A stretch of 64,000 bases of DNA from Arabidopsis thaliana. Its lineage: Eukaryota > Streptophyta > Magnoliopsida > Brassicales > Brassicaceae. Every line of letters begins with the position of its first letter. Position 1 is the first letter of the stretch. Location: the NCBI RefSeq assembly GCF_000001735.4, contig NC_003076.8, forward strand, positions 8,618,001 to 8,682,000, given 5' to 3'. The notes beneath the pieces were generated by a model that was not told the DNA's origin, did not search any database, and saw nothing but the letters and a program-made list of their open reading frames with translations. A program made the position numbers and the translations under genes. Below, one piece after another: positions 11,382-28,306 of this stretch.

Positions 11382-12197
11382 CTCTCGCACTCTCCATAAA
11401 GCTTTTCACTACCTCATGGTGTTTCCTGTGAATTGTACACACAAATGATGATGATTACTATATACCAAAGAGTTTAACAGGAAAAAATGTTGCAATAAGT
11501 AATGGACCAAACTTTATGTTATTCTCACGTATCCAAATGCATAAATACTAAACAAAAATCAGAGCGGTTCCAAACATGCGTACGGTACGGATATTTTGAG
11601 TTATAGATCAAATACTGAGATCATGATTAATAGACTCCTAATATCCTACGCATATCGGATCAGATTTCAAATGTTTTGTCCATCCCTATATCACAATATA
11701 CATGCATGATGAAATAAGCTTTCATTCTCACGACCAAAACCTTACCCTGCACGAATGAAATGAAATATGATTTTGTCATATCGAGCTAGGCGACAATCTG
11801 AGGTCATGGAATGTATGTTAACACCGCGGACCACGGTGCACCCAAGTCTCTCCAACTCTTCCACGTTGGCTTTTCCATTGTTGTAGTTACGACCTAGCCC
11901 ATCTACCGTACACATAAAACATTAATCAGTAAAGTTGATAAGCTATATTGTTGAGTTTATTTTTCATGTAGTGATTATGCTAGTATATGATGATAACAAT
12001 TAAAACAATATAAAACGATTGATGGTTTTAGATCTACTACTACCTCGAATATCAAAAGATGCTGCAGTGATGTTGGTGGAAGAACCAAATGCTTTGGCTA
12101 GGGACAAAGAGAATGAAAAATCTCCTTCACCGACCAGAAGTATTTGCTTATCACTATAGTGGCATACCATTTTACAATCTGCTGTTTTTCTTTTCAC

Positions 12198-14021
12198 AAC
12201 ATGTCCTTATATACACATGTATAACACATATGGATGCATGAGTCAAATTACGAGAACTCGTATTAAATGTTTAGTTCTGTCTCTTCGAACTTTGTGATCA
12301 TTGAAGTACGTTGAAGACCATTCATATTTCTTTTTTTTTTTGGTTCAAATTTTTTTTTTTACAACGGGTTTATTTTAAGTTTAGGACCATCAATTTATTT
12401 TGGCCCTAATAAATAAGATTATCATACACTGGAAGAGGTGACTTGCTATTTGCATTCTTTTTTCTAGTAATGAAATTATTTTTCTAAAATGCTTTCTTGA
12501 TAAAGATTTATATTTGCGAAAAAAGAATATAAAAAAAGATTCATAGTTTCTAAAACAATACCAGAAGTTTTATTAGTTTTTTTGTAATAGGTTTATCAAT
12601 GACAACCACCACAACATCCTCCAATGTTGAATATCATTAGAGATTGATCCGGGTTATACGTCAGAACGATATCCTTTTACAAAATAGTTTAAATTTTAAA
12701 TTACATTTATTTTGTTAATATTGTTTGTTTTGTTAAGTATTTAAGATTATACAATTTTATTTCTTAATTCTATAATTTCACCGTAGTATTATCAGATGAA
12801 TTTTGTAAAGACTGAAAGTGAAAATACTAAATACTTTAAGAATTTTTGGCTAAAAATCTACAAAAACGTACATGTAGATTATCAGTTTCAAGTATTTTAT
12901 AAAATAAATAAAAAAAGTAATATAATAAAGAGTAACAACAGTTAGTAGTTGGTGGCAAGCTTTTGTCTAAGTCTATATAAATTATCAATAAAGGTGACAA
13001 CAATATCCCAAAATGCTGGGATATATATATTTACTTTTGTTATAAAGAAATGAAAATGGGCTTTTTGGTATTTCATGATCAGTGGAGAAGTAGTGGTGAC
13101 AAGATCTATATTTCACCCAACGATTTCCAAACACGTATTTAAAGAGGATATACTAGGTTAAGAAACACAAACAAAACTACTTCTGTTCCTTTGTTTGGCG
13201 ACTCTTCAAAAAGCTTTTGGATTTTATTTTATTTTGGGAAATACTGGAATTAGAAAACTTATACACATAAATCAAATTCTTTCAGATACATTGTATTCTC
13301 TAATATACTTTAAAGTTACGTAATTTTAATTACAAATTCTTACGTTCACCTTTAACAACAACGAAAAAGGTTCTTCTTATGTAGAGAAAGAAAAGTCAAA
13401 AGTATTGATGAAGTAATATGGTGACTTTGATGCAAAACCAAGCTTAATTCCATTTAACAAAGAACTCATCTTCTTCTATTGAATTAATAACCTTATAAAT
13501 TCTATAAAAAGCTTCTATTTTTGAGGTAAAATTGCAAAAAATAAGCAGAGGAAAACAGACAAGAATGTTCTTAGTAAGAGACAAAGAAAGATGTGTGTTC
13601 TGGTCAAACATTTAGCAGCAAAAGCTTTGACCTTTTCCTTTCGTCTCTCTTGATCTAAGTTTTATCCTTTAGTTTCTTTATTCATTTTCTTTTTCTTCTC
13701 TTCTTCTTCTTCAATGGTCATTTGTTGTTCATACGAAAACAGGGTCAACGAATGTGTGCAAATTTCATTTTTGTTTCTTGAGTTTAATTCAAGATTCATC
13801 ATATTTGATTCCCAAATCTTTGATTTTTGACTTGCTTACATCAAAAGATTCATCCTTTTTTTAATAATCTGAGCTCAATCCAATCCAAGACATACCAACT
13901 TCAAACAACTCTCTTGTCCTCGCCCCTCGGATCTGTTTTTCAGACCAAACCCATATCAAAAGTTTCAACATTTAAGCTCAAAACAGAGCCAAATCTTGAA
14001 TCTTTCTCCTCCTTGCAAGTT
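12198..14021. promoter_or_regulatory. Divergent intergenic promoter region, copy 2
   Basis: Region between BMT5-like copy 2 (-) and transporter copy 2 (+). It repeats blocks of the copy-1 spacer at about 12232-12330 and 13050-13205. It is longer than copy 1 because of extra sequence at about 12640-12880 and 13290-13720, for which I find no clear element boundaries. A frame open from 13827 runs into the transporter without an in-frame ATG before 14022. Confidence 0.5.
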
Positions 14022-15828
14022 ATGGTAGTAGAAGAGCAAAGCCTTGAAAACGGCGGATCCGTACATGTGGTCAAAGGAGAAAGTAATTTCCGTAATGTGG
14101 TGTGTGGTCCTGTACGGTGGCTAAAGATGTTGTCTTCAGAGCTTCATTGGAGCTTTGTGTTTGGTGTAGTCTCACTATATGGAATTAACCAAGGGCTTGG
14201 TGGCTCATTAGGTCGTGTAGCTACAGAGTATTATATGAAAGATGTTCAAAAAGTTCAGCCTTCTGAATCTCAAGCTCTCACTGCAATCACTAAGATTCCA
14301 TGGATCATTAAACCACTTTGGGGCATTCTCACTGATGTTCTTCCCATCTTTGGTTTCCATAGACGTCCTTACTTCATTTTAGCAGGTAAAATCTCGCTCG
14401 AAATTTCGATCAAAGTCTCTTTGATTTCTCTTTTAAATGTACAAAACTCTGTTTTTGTAGGGGTGCTTGGAGTGGTTTCATTGTTGTTTATTTCACTGCA
14501 TAGTAATCTACACCTTTACTTGGCACTGTTTTGGATGACAATATCAAGTGCTGCAATGGCGATTGCTGATGTAACCATTGATGCTTGTACTGCTTACAAT
14601 AGTATCAAACATCCTTCTCTTGCATCGGATATGCAGAGTTTATGCAGTTTAAGCTCTTCCATTGGAGCACTTCTTGGTTTCTTTATGAGTGGCATCTTAG
14701 TTCATCTTGTTGGCTCTAAGGTTAATGAATCGTCTGTCTACTATGATCTTTTTCATTTGTGTTTCCTCTCTAATGCTGTATTTGGCTTGTTTTGCGACAT
14801 TAGGGTGTCTTTGGATTGCTGACATTCCCATTCGCGTTAGTATCGGTAGTCGGGATCGTGTTTAGTGAGCCCCATGTTCCTGGTTTCTCTTACAAACAGG
14901 TAATAATTATTCTCTCTTTGGTAGCTTGATCATGAGGGTATTGACTCTTGTTGTATCATTTCAGGTGAACCAGAAATTTACCGATGCAGGGAAAGCGATG
15001 TGGAGGACAATGAAGTGTTCAGATGTGTGGCGGCCGAGTTTGTATATGTACATTTCCCTTACTCTTGGTTTGAACATACATGAAGGTCTCTTCTATTGGT
15101 TCACAGATTCAAAGGATGGTCCTTTGTTTGCTCAGGTATTACCAAAACAAATAGTTTCTATTTTCAAACTTCACCCCAAAATAAGTAATATGCTGAAGAA
15201 CCTACCTGGTCTGTTTTAGGAAACAGTTGGTTTCATTCTCTCCATTGGTTCAATCGGATCGATTCTAGCAGCAACGTTATACCAACTAGTCCTAAAGGAT
15301 CATCCGTTCCGCGGACTTTGTTTGTGGACTCAACTTCTCTTTGCTCTATCGGGAATGCTTGACCTCATTCTTGTGTTCCGTCTCAACTTAAAATTTGGTT
15401 TACCGGATTATCTCTTCATAGTAGTGGACGAGATAGTTTCTCAGATGATCGGACGCTTGAAATGGATGCCGCTGCTTGTCCTCACTTCAAAGCTTTGTCC
15501 CCACGGAATTGAAGGGACGTTCTTTGCATTGCTAATGTCAATTGACAATGCAGGCCTCATGACCTCATCTTGGCTTGGAGGGATAATGTTGCATGTCCTC
15601 AAGGTGACTCGGACTGAGTTTGGTAACCTGTGGCTTGCGGTTTTGGTCAGGAATGTCATGAGACTTTTGCCGCTTTGTTTTCTGTTTCTTGTGCCTAAAG
15701 GAGATCAAAACACGTTCAAGCTCCCGGATGAGATAATGGGCGAAGATTCGGACGAAGAGAAAGATGAAAAAGAAGGAACTCGGAATTTGGAATTGGCTTC
15801 TCTTGTTCACTCTGTTGATAGAAGATAG
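14022..15828 (+). CDS. FBT2: BT1-family folate/biopterin transporter-like MFS protein, copy 2
   Basis: Five exons (14022-14385, 14461-14720, 14804-14899, 14965-15135, 15220-15828) give 499 aa. The gene structure is the same as the copy at 4185, apart from small length differences. Motifs include [69 protein letters not shown] and [21 protein letters not shown]. The ATG at 14022 aligns with the start of copy 1; the open frame upstream of it has no ATG. The long hydrophobic C-terminal half suggests multiple membrane spans. Folate or pterin transport is inferred from the family. From memory this is At5g25050, named FBT2; the symbol is less certain than the family. Exon 4 could instead begin at 14974, after a second AG. 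Confidence 0.85.
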
Positions 15829-16218
15829 CTAGTGTTCTTTTATTATAGTGTTTGAAGCAAATGCTTCAGTTTTTCAGCAGTTTTGCCGAACTTCACTTTT
15901 ACTTCTGGAAAGTGCAAAAGGCACACACTACATTTTTCTCTGAATGCATAACAAGTTTGTGTGTTTTTGGTATAGAAGAAACAATTCTTTGTGAATTTGG
16001 GGACCTACCTAATCTACTTACATTTCTAAAATAGTTCCATAAGAAAAACAAGAATCCAGTAGAAGAAACAATTGAGTGAGAAATCTTTCAGAAATTGGGA
16101 TACAAAATTACAAGCTGTGTCTGAGAACAAGTTCTACAATATCTTCTGGATTTAAAAACACAAAAGGTTAAAATCTTGAGAACAGACCATGAGGTGAGAA
16201 CAAGCATAATCATCATTA
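15829..16218. other. Convergent 3' spacer
   Basis: About 390 bp between the stop codons of transporter copy 2 (+) and RRC1 (-). It should hold both 3' UTRs. No further gene is supported; the short frame at 15852-16034 has no homology I can recognise. Confidence 0.5.
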
Positions 16219-21984
<5,766 letters not shown>

Positions 21985-23260
21985 TGTTTCAGCATCCAAC
22001 TGCTCCTCGGGAAACTTGTACCCAACGAAACAGAGAAGCCGAATTGATGATTGAGAAAGATCAAAGTAGAAAGATACGAAGACTATGGATTCTGATTCGG
22101 AACTAGGGTTTGGATGAATCGAGAAAGGTGACGATTGATCAGGAAGCGAGCTAGGGCTCGAGGAGAGAACACAAGACGAGCTAAAAACGGGAGATAGGGA
22201 AAAATAATAATTAGGATAAAATATTTGTATTTTCAGTCGTCTTTTAAGAATTTGTGGAATTTTAAATTAATTATTGCGTAAGCATAAAATTTTGATAAAT
22301 AAATTTAAAAAGTTACATATACAAAAAATGATAATAAACAAAATTTAAATCTAAATTGATATTTATTATAAACTGGAAAGAATATATTGTTTCAAAAATA
22401 AAAACTTTTAAAATAACTATGAGTGTTAACATATATTTGTAATAGAACAAAATTTTTTTTGCTGTTGTTTATAAATTATAACTAGAAGAATTGAAATTTG
22501 AGATTGAGGTTAAAGAGTTAACGTTCTATTTAATAGAGAGATTTAGAGAGTGATATAAATAAGAAAATACATATTTAGAAGTGATTTGGAGTAAGTAAAA
22601 TTTTACATAAACTGTATCTTTATATATTATTCCCACAAAGAATATTTTCATATATTTAGAGTTGGTTATCTTAGTTAAGAATGGTTCAGATGATGATGAA
22701 GTAAAGTTCATTATAGTGGTTTCCTAGGCTACAATTCCACAATGGTATCAACATCTTCAACTTCTCTATGTAAAATCATAGCATCCAAGAACATCCCACT
22801 TTGTTACTTACAGCGAGAGCCAGACATTTCGACGGAGAGGTGTCATAAGACTACTCAAGTCCAATACAAATAAAAATTCAAAACAGAATTGCCATAACGA
22901 GCCAAGTTTACAATTTTTAAATTACAATGACTAGTAAGACAACAATGTTTACCTACCAAATCAACAGTTTGATCTAAAGTAAACAGAGAAACAAAGAAAG
23001 TATATTCCAACAAAAAAAAGTTCCTGGTGTTTCTATCCTCGTAACATTTTGAATAGAATAAGCTTTCTCTCTTTTCTTTGAACAACCAAATCGATCAACA
23101 CATGGATCCCAAAAACAACCAAACAAAAACCATATACGTGGACTGCGTTATGGAGCTTAATGTTGTTGATAGATTTACAAAACCAACCATTCGGTTCTTT
23201 TCCTTGATGATTCAGGACATTCCTGTAGTCCCTAGGATTGAACCTGAAGCAGTTTCAGAG
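21985..23260. other. Intergenic region 5' of RRC1
   Basis: Contains the RRC1 5' UTR and promoter on the minus strand, then AT-rich DNA to the 3' end of the coiled-coil gene. A stretch at about 22709-22815 resembles 28590-28700 and 28730-28800 downstream of the C1D gene. A short plus-strand frame at 23078-23293 runs into the antisense of the coiled-coil gene and is not supported as a gene. Confidence 0.5.
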
Positions 23261-25471
23261 TTAAGATGGAACAGATTCCACCAGTTCTTGTAATTTTTTC
23301 AGACCAACGGTGGCTATGAGTTCCATCGAGACAAAAACTTCATTAGATTTTGCTTTCTCTTCTTCCTCTTCCTCTTCTTTGAGACCGCCTGTGAGTTTAA
23401 GCTTCTCTGCCTCGGATTCTGCTTCTTGCGCTTCCTCAAGTAGAAGATTAGCTTCTTCAAGGTCGCTCAGTTCCAGAGCAGCTGATCTCTCAGCTTTTGC
23501 AGTTCCACTGTCAATCCGCAACCTCTGGAATCTACTAATAGCCAATTCTTTTTCTTTCGACAAAATCAACTTCTCTATCTCTTGTAGCCTCTTGATGGTT
23601 TCTTCAATCTCATGCTCTGCTTTTTCGAGCTCAGCGTTAGCTTTTCCTGTTTCCATCTGTGTCTTATCCTTTTCTAAATTTAAAGACTTGGCTTCTGCAG
23701 CTATTCTTCCAGCTTCTTTAAAATTTCTCGTTGATGCAGCCACTTTCTTCTCTGCTTCAAGCTCCGGCATCCTTTTCTCTATGAACATAATTTTATCCAT
23801 GAAAGATGTAATGTTCTGTTGGATGATCGACTTTTTAGAAGATCGCTCCTTAAGTAACTCTCGGGTACTGGAAACCTCCTCTTGTAGCTTCTGTACTTCC
23901 TCAGAAAGCTTCTCTTCGATATTTACAAGCTTAGCTCTCTCTTCTCTAGTTTTAGACACATATGACATCAAACCTTTCCGCAATTTAATAACTTCCTCAT
24001 ATTCACAAGCTTCATCCGCTGAAACACGGGCAAGATCACGAAGTTTGGCTCCTCTCTCCTTCTCAGATGTCATGAACTCGTCCACGTCTTTCTTCTTCCT
24101 TGATAAATCTTCAGTTTCCTTGTCAACCTCAGTGAGACCAGCTTGCACATCGTTTAACATTTTATCCATACTTGTTTGCAATTCCTTGAAGCCAGTCACC
24201 ACATTGTTAATTCTTTCCTCAACTGCCTCTATTTGCGAATCGTTCTCGTCAATCTCCTTCTCCTTTGCCTTCACCAAAGCAAGCAGCTCCTCAAGTTCAT
24301 TTGCCAAATGTTCTTTCTTCTTCTGCAGTATCTCCTTCTCTTTCATATCTTGTTCAACAGATCCCTCAAGAATACCATTCAACGACAACCGAACGTTATC
24401 AACAACAACAGATTCTATATCCAATTCGACTTTTCTAACCTCAACATCTTCAGAACATGAATGCCATTTCTCCATTTCATCTGAATAAAAAGCTTCTGCT
24501 TTCTCCAGAATCGATCCAGCATCATTCTCAGCATCCGTGCCAAAACTACGAAGCAGACAGGCAGATTCTTCTTCAGCTGCAATCTGAGAAAGAAGAACCT
24601 CTTCCATTTTCGACTCAATAGCATCGCAATCAGATTCCGCTTGGCGAAGCAATGCCAACAATGCTAGCCTATCTCTTTCCTTAGCAGCGAGGCTTTCGCT
24701 AATCCTCTCAGCCGCATCGAAATCCTCTGTCTCGATCGCTTCCTCAAGCTGCTTCTCGAGCTCTTCGTGCGTCGTAGAAGCTAATCTGAGATTCTCAGAT
24801 GCTTGCCTTTTCTTCCTAATCGCATTCTTACGAGCAGAAGTAACCGAAGCAGCCAAATCACGAGAACGATTTAGCTTCGCTTCGATCTGAGCCTTAACTA
24901 ACTCCAACCTTGAGCTACCATTACCAACAACCACAGTAACAACAGGAGAGTCTAAAGATTGATTACCGGAATCAAACACTTGCGCGACGGAATCAGATAT
25001 TTGACTAACTGAATCTGATACTTGACTAACGGAATCGGATTGTTGACTAACGGCATCATCTTCGTCTTCGTCGAGATTGTTGGTTTCGTGCCTACCGTAT
25101 CCAATTCTTAATCCAGCCGCTCTCTTCTTCCTCCGTGACACCTGACGTCCATAATTCTTCGCCGGAGATTGATGAGTAGTGATAACTGCCTCCATCGGCT
25201 CAGGTTGGTGTTGAACCGGAGTCACAATCGTTAAGTCTGAAAACAGATTCTCGTCCAAAGCCTCCGTAATATCTGGCTGAGAAGTAGCCGTGATCAGTGT
25301 CGCCTCCGTCACATCTGGTTGAGAAGGAGCCGTGATCAGTGTCGCCTCCGCCGCCTTGGTTTCTTCAGATTGAGGCGGTGAGCTTACCTTGCTGTCACCG
25401 GAGAACTGAGACGCCGGTGTAAAAAGCTCCATCCCTTCGAACAGGGAATCCATATCGTCGCCACCATCCAT
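23261..25471 (-). CDS. Coiled-coil protein of unknown function (736 aa)
   Basis: Single-exon gene, probably At5g25070. I chose the ATG at 25471 (MDGGDDMDSLFEGMELF); the open frame upstream lacks an ATG. The first 200 residues are acidic and Ser/Thr/Pro-rich. They include an imperfect ATLITA.SQPD.TEA repeat (about residues 44-75), a basic patch SRRKKRAAG (about 123-131) and a run of VSQxSDS repeats (about 153-182). From about residue 200 to the end the protein is almost entirely Glu/Lys/Leu-rich heptad-like helix (LEKQLEEAIETEDFDAAERISESLAAKERDRLALL and similar), so a long rod-like coiled coil is likely. No catalytic domain is visible. It sits head-to-head with the C1D gene across about 310 bp. 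Function unknown; a scaffold or cytoskeletal-type role would be a guess. Confidence 0.9.
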   Translation of the reverse strand: MDGGDDMDSLFEGMELFTPASQFSGDSKVSSPPQSEETKAAEATLITAPSQPDVTEATLITATSQPDITEALDENLFSDLTIVTPVQHQPEPMEAVITTHQSPAKNYGRQVSRRKKRAAGLRIGYGRHETNNLDEDEDDAVSQQSDSVSQVSDSVSQISDSVAQVFDSGNQSLDSPVVTVVVGNGSSRLELVKAQIEAKLNRSRDLAASVTSARKNAIRKKRQASENLRLASTTHEELEKQLEEAIETEDFDAAERISESLAAKERDRLALLALLRQAESDCDAIESKMEEVLLSQIAAEEESACLLRSFGTDAENDAGSILEKAEAFYSDEMEKWHSCSEDVEVRKVELDIESVVVDNVRLSLNGILEGSVEQDMKEKEILQKKKEHLANELEELLALVKAKEKEIDENDSQIEAVEERINNVVTGFKELQTSMDKMLNDVQAGLTEVDKETEDLSRKKKDVDEFMTSEKERGAKLRDLARVSADEACEYEEVIKLRKGLMSYVSKTREERAKLVNIEEKLSEEVQKLQEEVSSTRELLKERSSKKSIIQQNITSFMDKIMFIEKRMPELEAEKKVAASTRNFKEAGRIAAEAKSLNLEKDKTQMETGKANAELEKAEHEIEETIKRLQEIEKLILSKEKELAISRFQRLRIDSGTAKAERSAALELSDLEEANLLLEEAQEAESEAEKLKLTGGLKEEEEEEEKAKSNEVFVSMELIATVGLKKLQELVESVPS

Positions 25472-25781
25472 CGCCGCCGATCTGATCAATCACCGATCTG
25501 ATCTACATTTGAGTTTGAAACCTTTTAATAATTCATAAAAATAAATTCACTAGTTTAATGGGCCTTAAATGTTTGACTTGTCTTGGGCCTATTAACGGCC
25601 CATATTTGATAATGCTGACGTCACTCTTTCCCGATTGTGTTAGCGCCTCTTCATCTCCATAAAGATAAAAATTTCAACACTTGTCGGCGACTCAGAGAAT
25701 CTAACCGGAAACCTAATCTCTTTACCTCTGAGTCTATCTACGCCGGATTTTTCAATTTTCAAATTCTCGATTCGATTGAAG
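25472..25781. promoter_or_regulatory. Bidirectional promoter with three site II (TGGGCC) elements
   Basis: The 310-bp gap between the divergent start codons of the coiled-coil gene and the C1D gene holds TGGGCC at 25559-25564 and 25584-25589 and its reverse complement at 25597-25602. Clusters of such site II elements bind TCP factors and are typical of Arabidopsis housekeeping and ribosome-biogenesis promoters. Confidence 0.6.
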
Positions 25782-28306
25782 ATGGAAGGAGGTGGAGGAA
25801 GTAGCGGCGGAGGAGCTGGAGGAGTGGTTCCGGAATCAGCGATTGAAGCGGTGAATCAAACACTTGCGTACCTCAAGGAACTGAAGCCACAGCTTGAGCA
25901 GATGCTGACTTTAGCTGAGCCAGAGGTTCTCGCTGCAATGCAACCATTACAGCGAGCTAAGACTATGCACTTGCTAGCTGAAGCCACCACTACTCTTTAC
26001 GAACGTAACACTCTTTCTTCTTTGTGAATCTGTTTCGATTGAAGTTTGTTTGTTTGTGATAAATTTGAATTTTTTTGTTGTTTTGTGTGTTTACAGTGAG
26101 GTTGAGATGTACTGGTGTTGATCCTGATGATCATCGTGTAAAATCTGAAATTGTATGTGTCTTTGGATGTTTTAGTTCTCTTATTATCTTGTTAACTTAA
26201 TCAAAATGGTATCTTTTGTTGTTTGATTGATGGTAGTATTGGTTTTGTAGGAGCGGATAAACGTGTACAGAGAGAAGTTTCAGAAGTGTGTTGATCAAAG
26301 TAAAGGTAAAGATTGATTTTCTGGTGCCTGGATTGATTTGTAGAGAGATCAAAAACTTGTTTGGTTCTGTGTGTCTTTTGGTTTAAACCATTTGTTTCAG
26401 TTTGAATTGGCCATTGTATTGTCTCGTGGATTAAGCAAGTTTTTTTGGCTTTCTCTTTTCATTGGAGAATTGCTGCTTTCAATTACCTTTGTTGGGGGAT
26501 AATATTTCAACCATGTTCAAGGATTATGCTCTCAGCTTAGAATTTATTTAGCCTTTCGTAATTTTAGAGGCTAATAGGTGCTAACGATTTCTTAAGCGTT
26601 AAATGATATCCTCTGTGTACCTTATTGTTGATTAGTACATTTTGAGGACTTGCGTTTCTGATCCTTTGTTTGTTGGGATTATGTATCTGCCTTATATAGT
26701 TTTCCTTGTTTTGTTCGATGTTTAGTGTTGATACTATTTTTCGTAGATATGATGATTTTCTTTAAAAGACTCTTTATTGCTTGTACCCATCTTAAATGCA
26801 GGGAAGTAGTGTTTCCATTAGAAGGCTTTCTCTTTTCATTGGAGAATTGCTGCATCCATTTACCTTATAAAGTTGTTGGGGATAATATTTCAACCGTGTT
26901 CAAGGATTTTGCTCTCAGCTTAGAATTTATTTAGCCAGTCTTAATATTAGGCAGATAGGTGCTAACCTCTTCGTTGATTAGTACATTTTCCGAGGACTTG
27001 CTTTTCTGATCCTCTGTTTGTTGGGATGATGTATCTGCTTTAGATTGTTTTCTTTGTTTTGTTCTATGCTCAGTGATGATTTTATTTATTTTTGGTAGAT
27101 ATGATGATTTTCGTTGAAAGACTCTTTATTGCATGTACCCATCTTAAATGCAGGGAAGTAGTATTTCCATTGGAAGGCTTTCTAATAATGAATCGCGCCT
27201 AATCCATTGTTCTGGACTTATCTTTTAGTCACCTTACTATTGCATCTACCTATCATCTTATATTGAAAGGAGATTTCCTCTCGTAGTCTATTGAATGAAA
27301 TTAGGGAGACTGATTCGTGATCTAGTTTCTCTGTATTTGTTTTTCCGTTGAATAGCTTTAAAATCAAAGTGGATAGTTTCAACTTTGTTTTGTCAAGATT
27401 TACTTCCATTTAGACAACTTATTTGATTTGAATTTATTTGTGGCTCATTGTTGATGTTAATGTTTCGCGATGTTTTTCGAAGTTTTTTCTTATTGTGGAA
27501 GATCCATTTGTTCTTGTCTACTATCTCAAATTTTGGAGGCTAGTGTCTTATCTTTGTTTATCAACGAGCTTTTATATTCCGTTTAGAAAGTGCTTACTCA
27601 ATTGGTAACACTTGTGCTCTGCGTTTTTGTGAAATGACTCGTGGGCCTTTCGGGCAAGAATCGTTTTGTCGATATGCTACCGGGTACTAATGGGCCGACT
27701 AGTTCGACTTAGTTTCTCGAAAGTATTTCTTTTCATGCACATCGTTTCATATTTAACTTGTCTAATTGATGTTTGGTTTATCTGATAAGGAAATTTTGTA
27801 GTCATTTCGATTTTGTTAGACATTGAATGGCTACCTCTAATCAATATCTTATCCTCTAAATGTTCTCTTATCTATTTCTCTTTTTTTTTTTTACCGTAGG
27901 ACCTTTGCGCCCGACCACTGTCTTAAACCGTCAGGCAGCAACCCGTTTCATCGAACATTCTCTACCTGATCTTACATCGAGTAAGCTTTTGTACAGTTTG
28001 TTGTTTCCACCTCTCTCTTTTACTGTATATCATTGTTTCTCTAACAGTCATTGCTAAATGAATCTAGCCCAAAAGCAAAGCATTAGAGACCTCAGTAAAG
28101 GAGAGAAATCGAGGATCAGGTATTCTGAAACATCTGCGAGAAAGAGGAAATACCAATCAAATGAGAAACAGTCTGTTCAGTCAGCTGCGAAGGACTTTCT
28201 TGAAAAGGCAGCTCGTGAGATTATCGGTCACAATGAAAATGGTTTGAAGGGCCCTTTAGTAGCGGCAGCTGATGGTTCAGATGATGTCGAAGTTGGTACA
28301 GCCTGA
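25782..28306 (+). CDS. C1D / Rrp47-like Sas10/Utp3 family protein (exosome cofactor)
   Basis: Five exons (25782-26004, 26097-26152, 26251-26305, 27900-27980, 28068-28306) join to 217 aa. The Gly-rich start is followed by the helical Sas10/Utp3/C1D domain: AVNQTLAYLKELKPQLEQML, PLQRAKTMHLLAEATTTLYELRLRCTGVDPDDHRVKSE. Then come ERINVYREKFQKCVD and the conserved RPTTVLNRQAATRFIEHSLPDL. The C-terminus is basic and Ser-rich. C1D/Rrp47 proteins bind the nuclear exosome nuclease Rrp6 and RNA, acting in rRNA and snoRNA processing; that role is inferred from the family. Probably At5g25080. Intron 3 is about 1.6 kb, unusually long for Arabidopsis, and contains a tandem duplication. In exon 5 an AG at 28046-28047 would lead to an early stop, so the acceptor at 28066-28067 is the likely one. 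Confidence 0.9.
26446..27182 (+). repeat. Tandem duplication inside intron 3 of the C1D gene
   Basis: Two diverged direct copies of about 360 bp lie side by side: about 26446-26823 and 26824-27182. Shared landmarks are GGCTTTCTCTTTTCATTGG, CAAGGATT(A/T)TGCTCTCAGC, GATTAGTACATTTT and CATCTTAAATGCAGGGAAGT. The spacing between matching points is 346-377 bp, so indels have accumulated. Confidence 0.85.

Larger units (their letters stand above)
6296..12197 (-). pseudogene. BMT5-like (DUF2431) copy 2, split by a copia retrotransposon
   Basis: Paralogue of the gene at 2083-2991. Exon 1 is 12197-12044 (HYSDKQILLVGEGDFSFSLSLAKAFG). Exon 2 is 11902-11746 (157 nt, the same length as in copy 1). Exon 3 starts at 11425 and continues after the transposon at 6510-6296 (LAEETGLRLIKQMKF, YPIGSSAVTFMFKK). 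Three defects are visible. First, the 4.87-kb element at 6511-11381 interrupts exon 3. Second, exon 3 carries a net four-base TA-rich expansion near 6450-6460 relative to copy 1, which shifts the frame before the C-terminal motif. Third, the family hallmark NFPHAG reads HFIRAG. Joining the exons without the element still gives a length not divisible by three, so the gene is dead for more than one reason. Confidence 0.88.

Noticed and set aside
13827..14021. N-terminal extension of transporter copy 2 (possible plastid transit peptide)
   Set aside because: The frame is open and Ser-rich, but has no ATG before 14022, and the ATG at 14022 aligns with the start of copy 1. An upstream spliced exon is not excluded.
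15852..16034. 60-codon plus-strand frame between transporter copy 2 and RRC1
   Set aside because: It lies in the expected 3' UTR of the transporter, with no conserved features.
23310..24488. 392-codon plus-strand frame
   Set aside because: It is exactly antisense to the coiled-coil gene; Ser/Phe-rich sequence is what the reverse of Glu/Lys-rich codons gives.
27590..27720. tRNA-like patch in the C1D intron
   Set aside because: A CTCAATTGGTAAC stretch resembles a D-arm, but no T-arm or matching acceptor stem is found.
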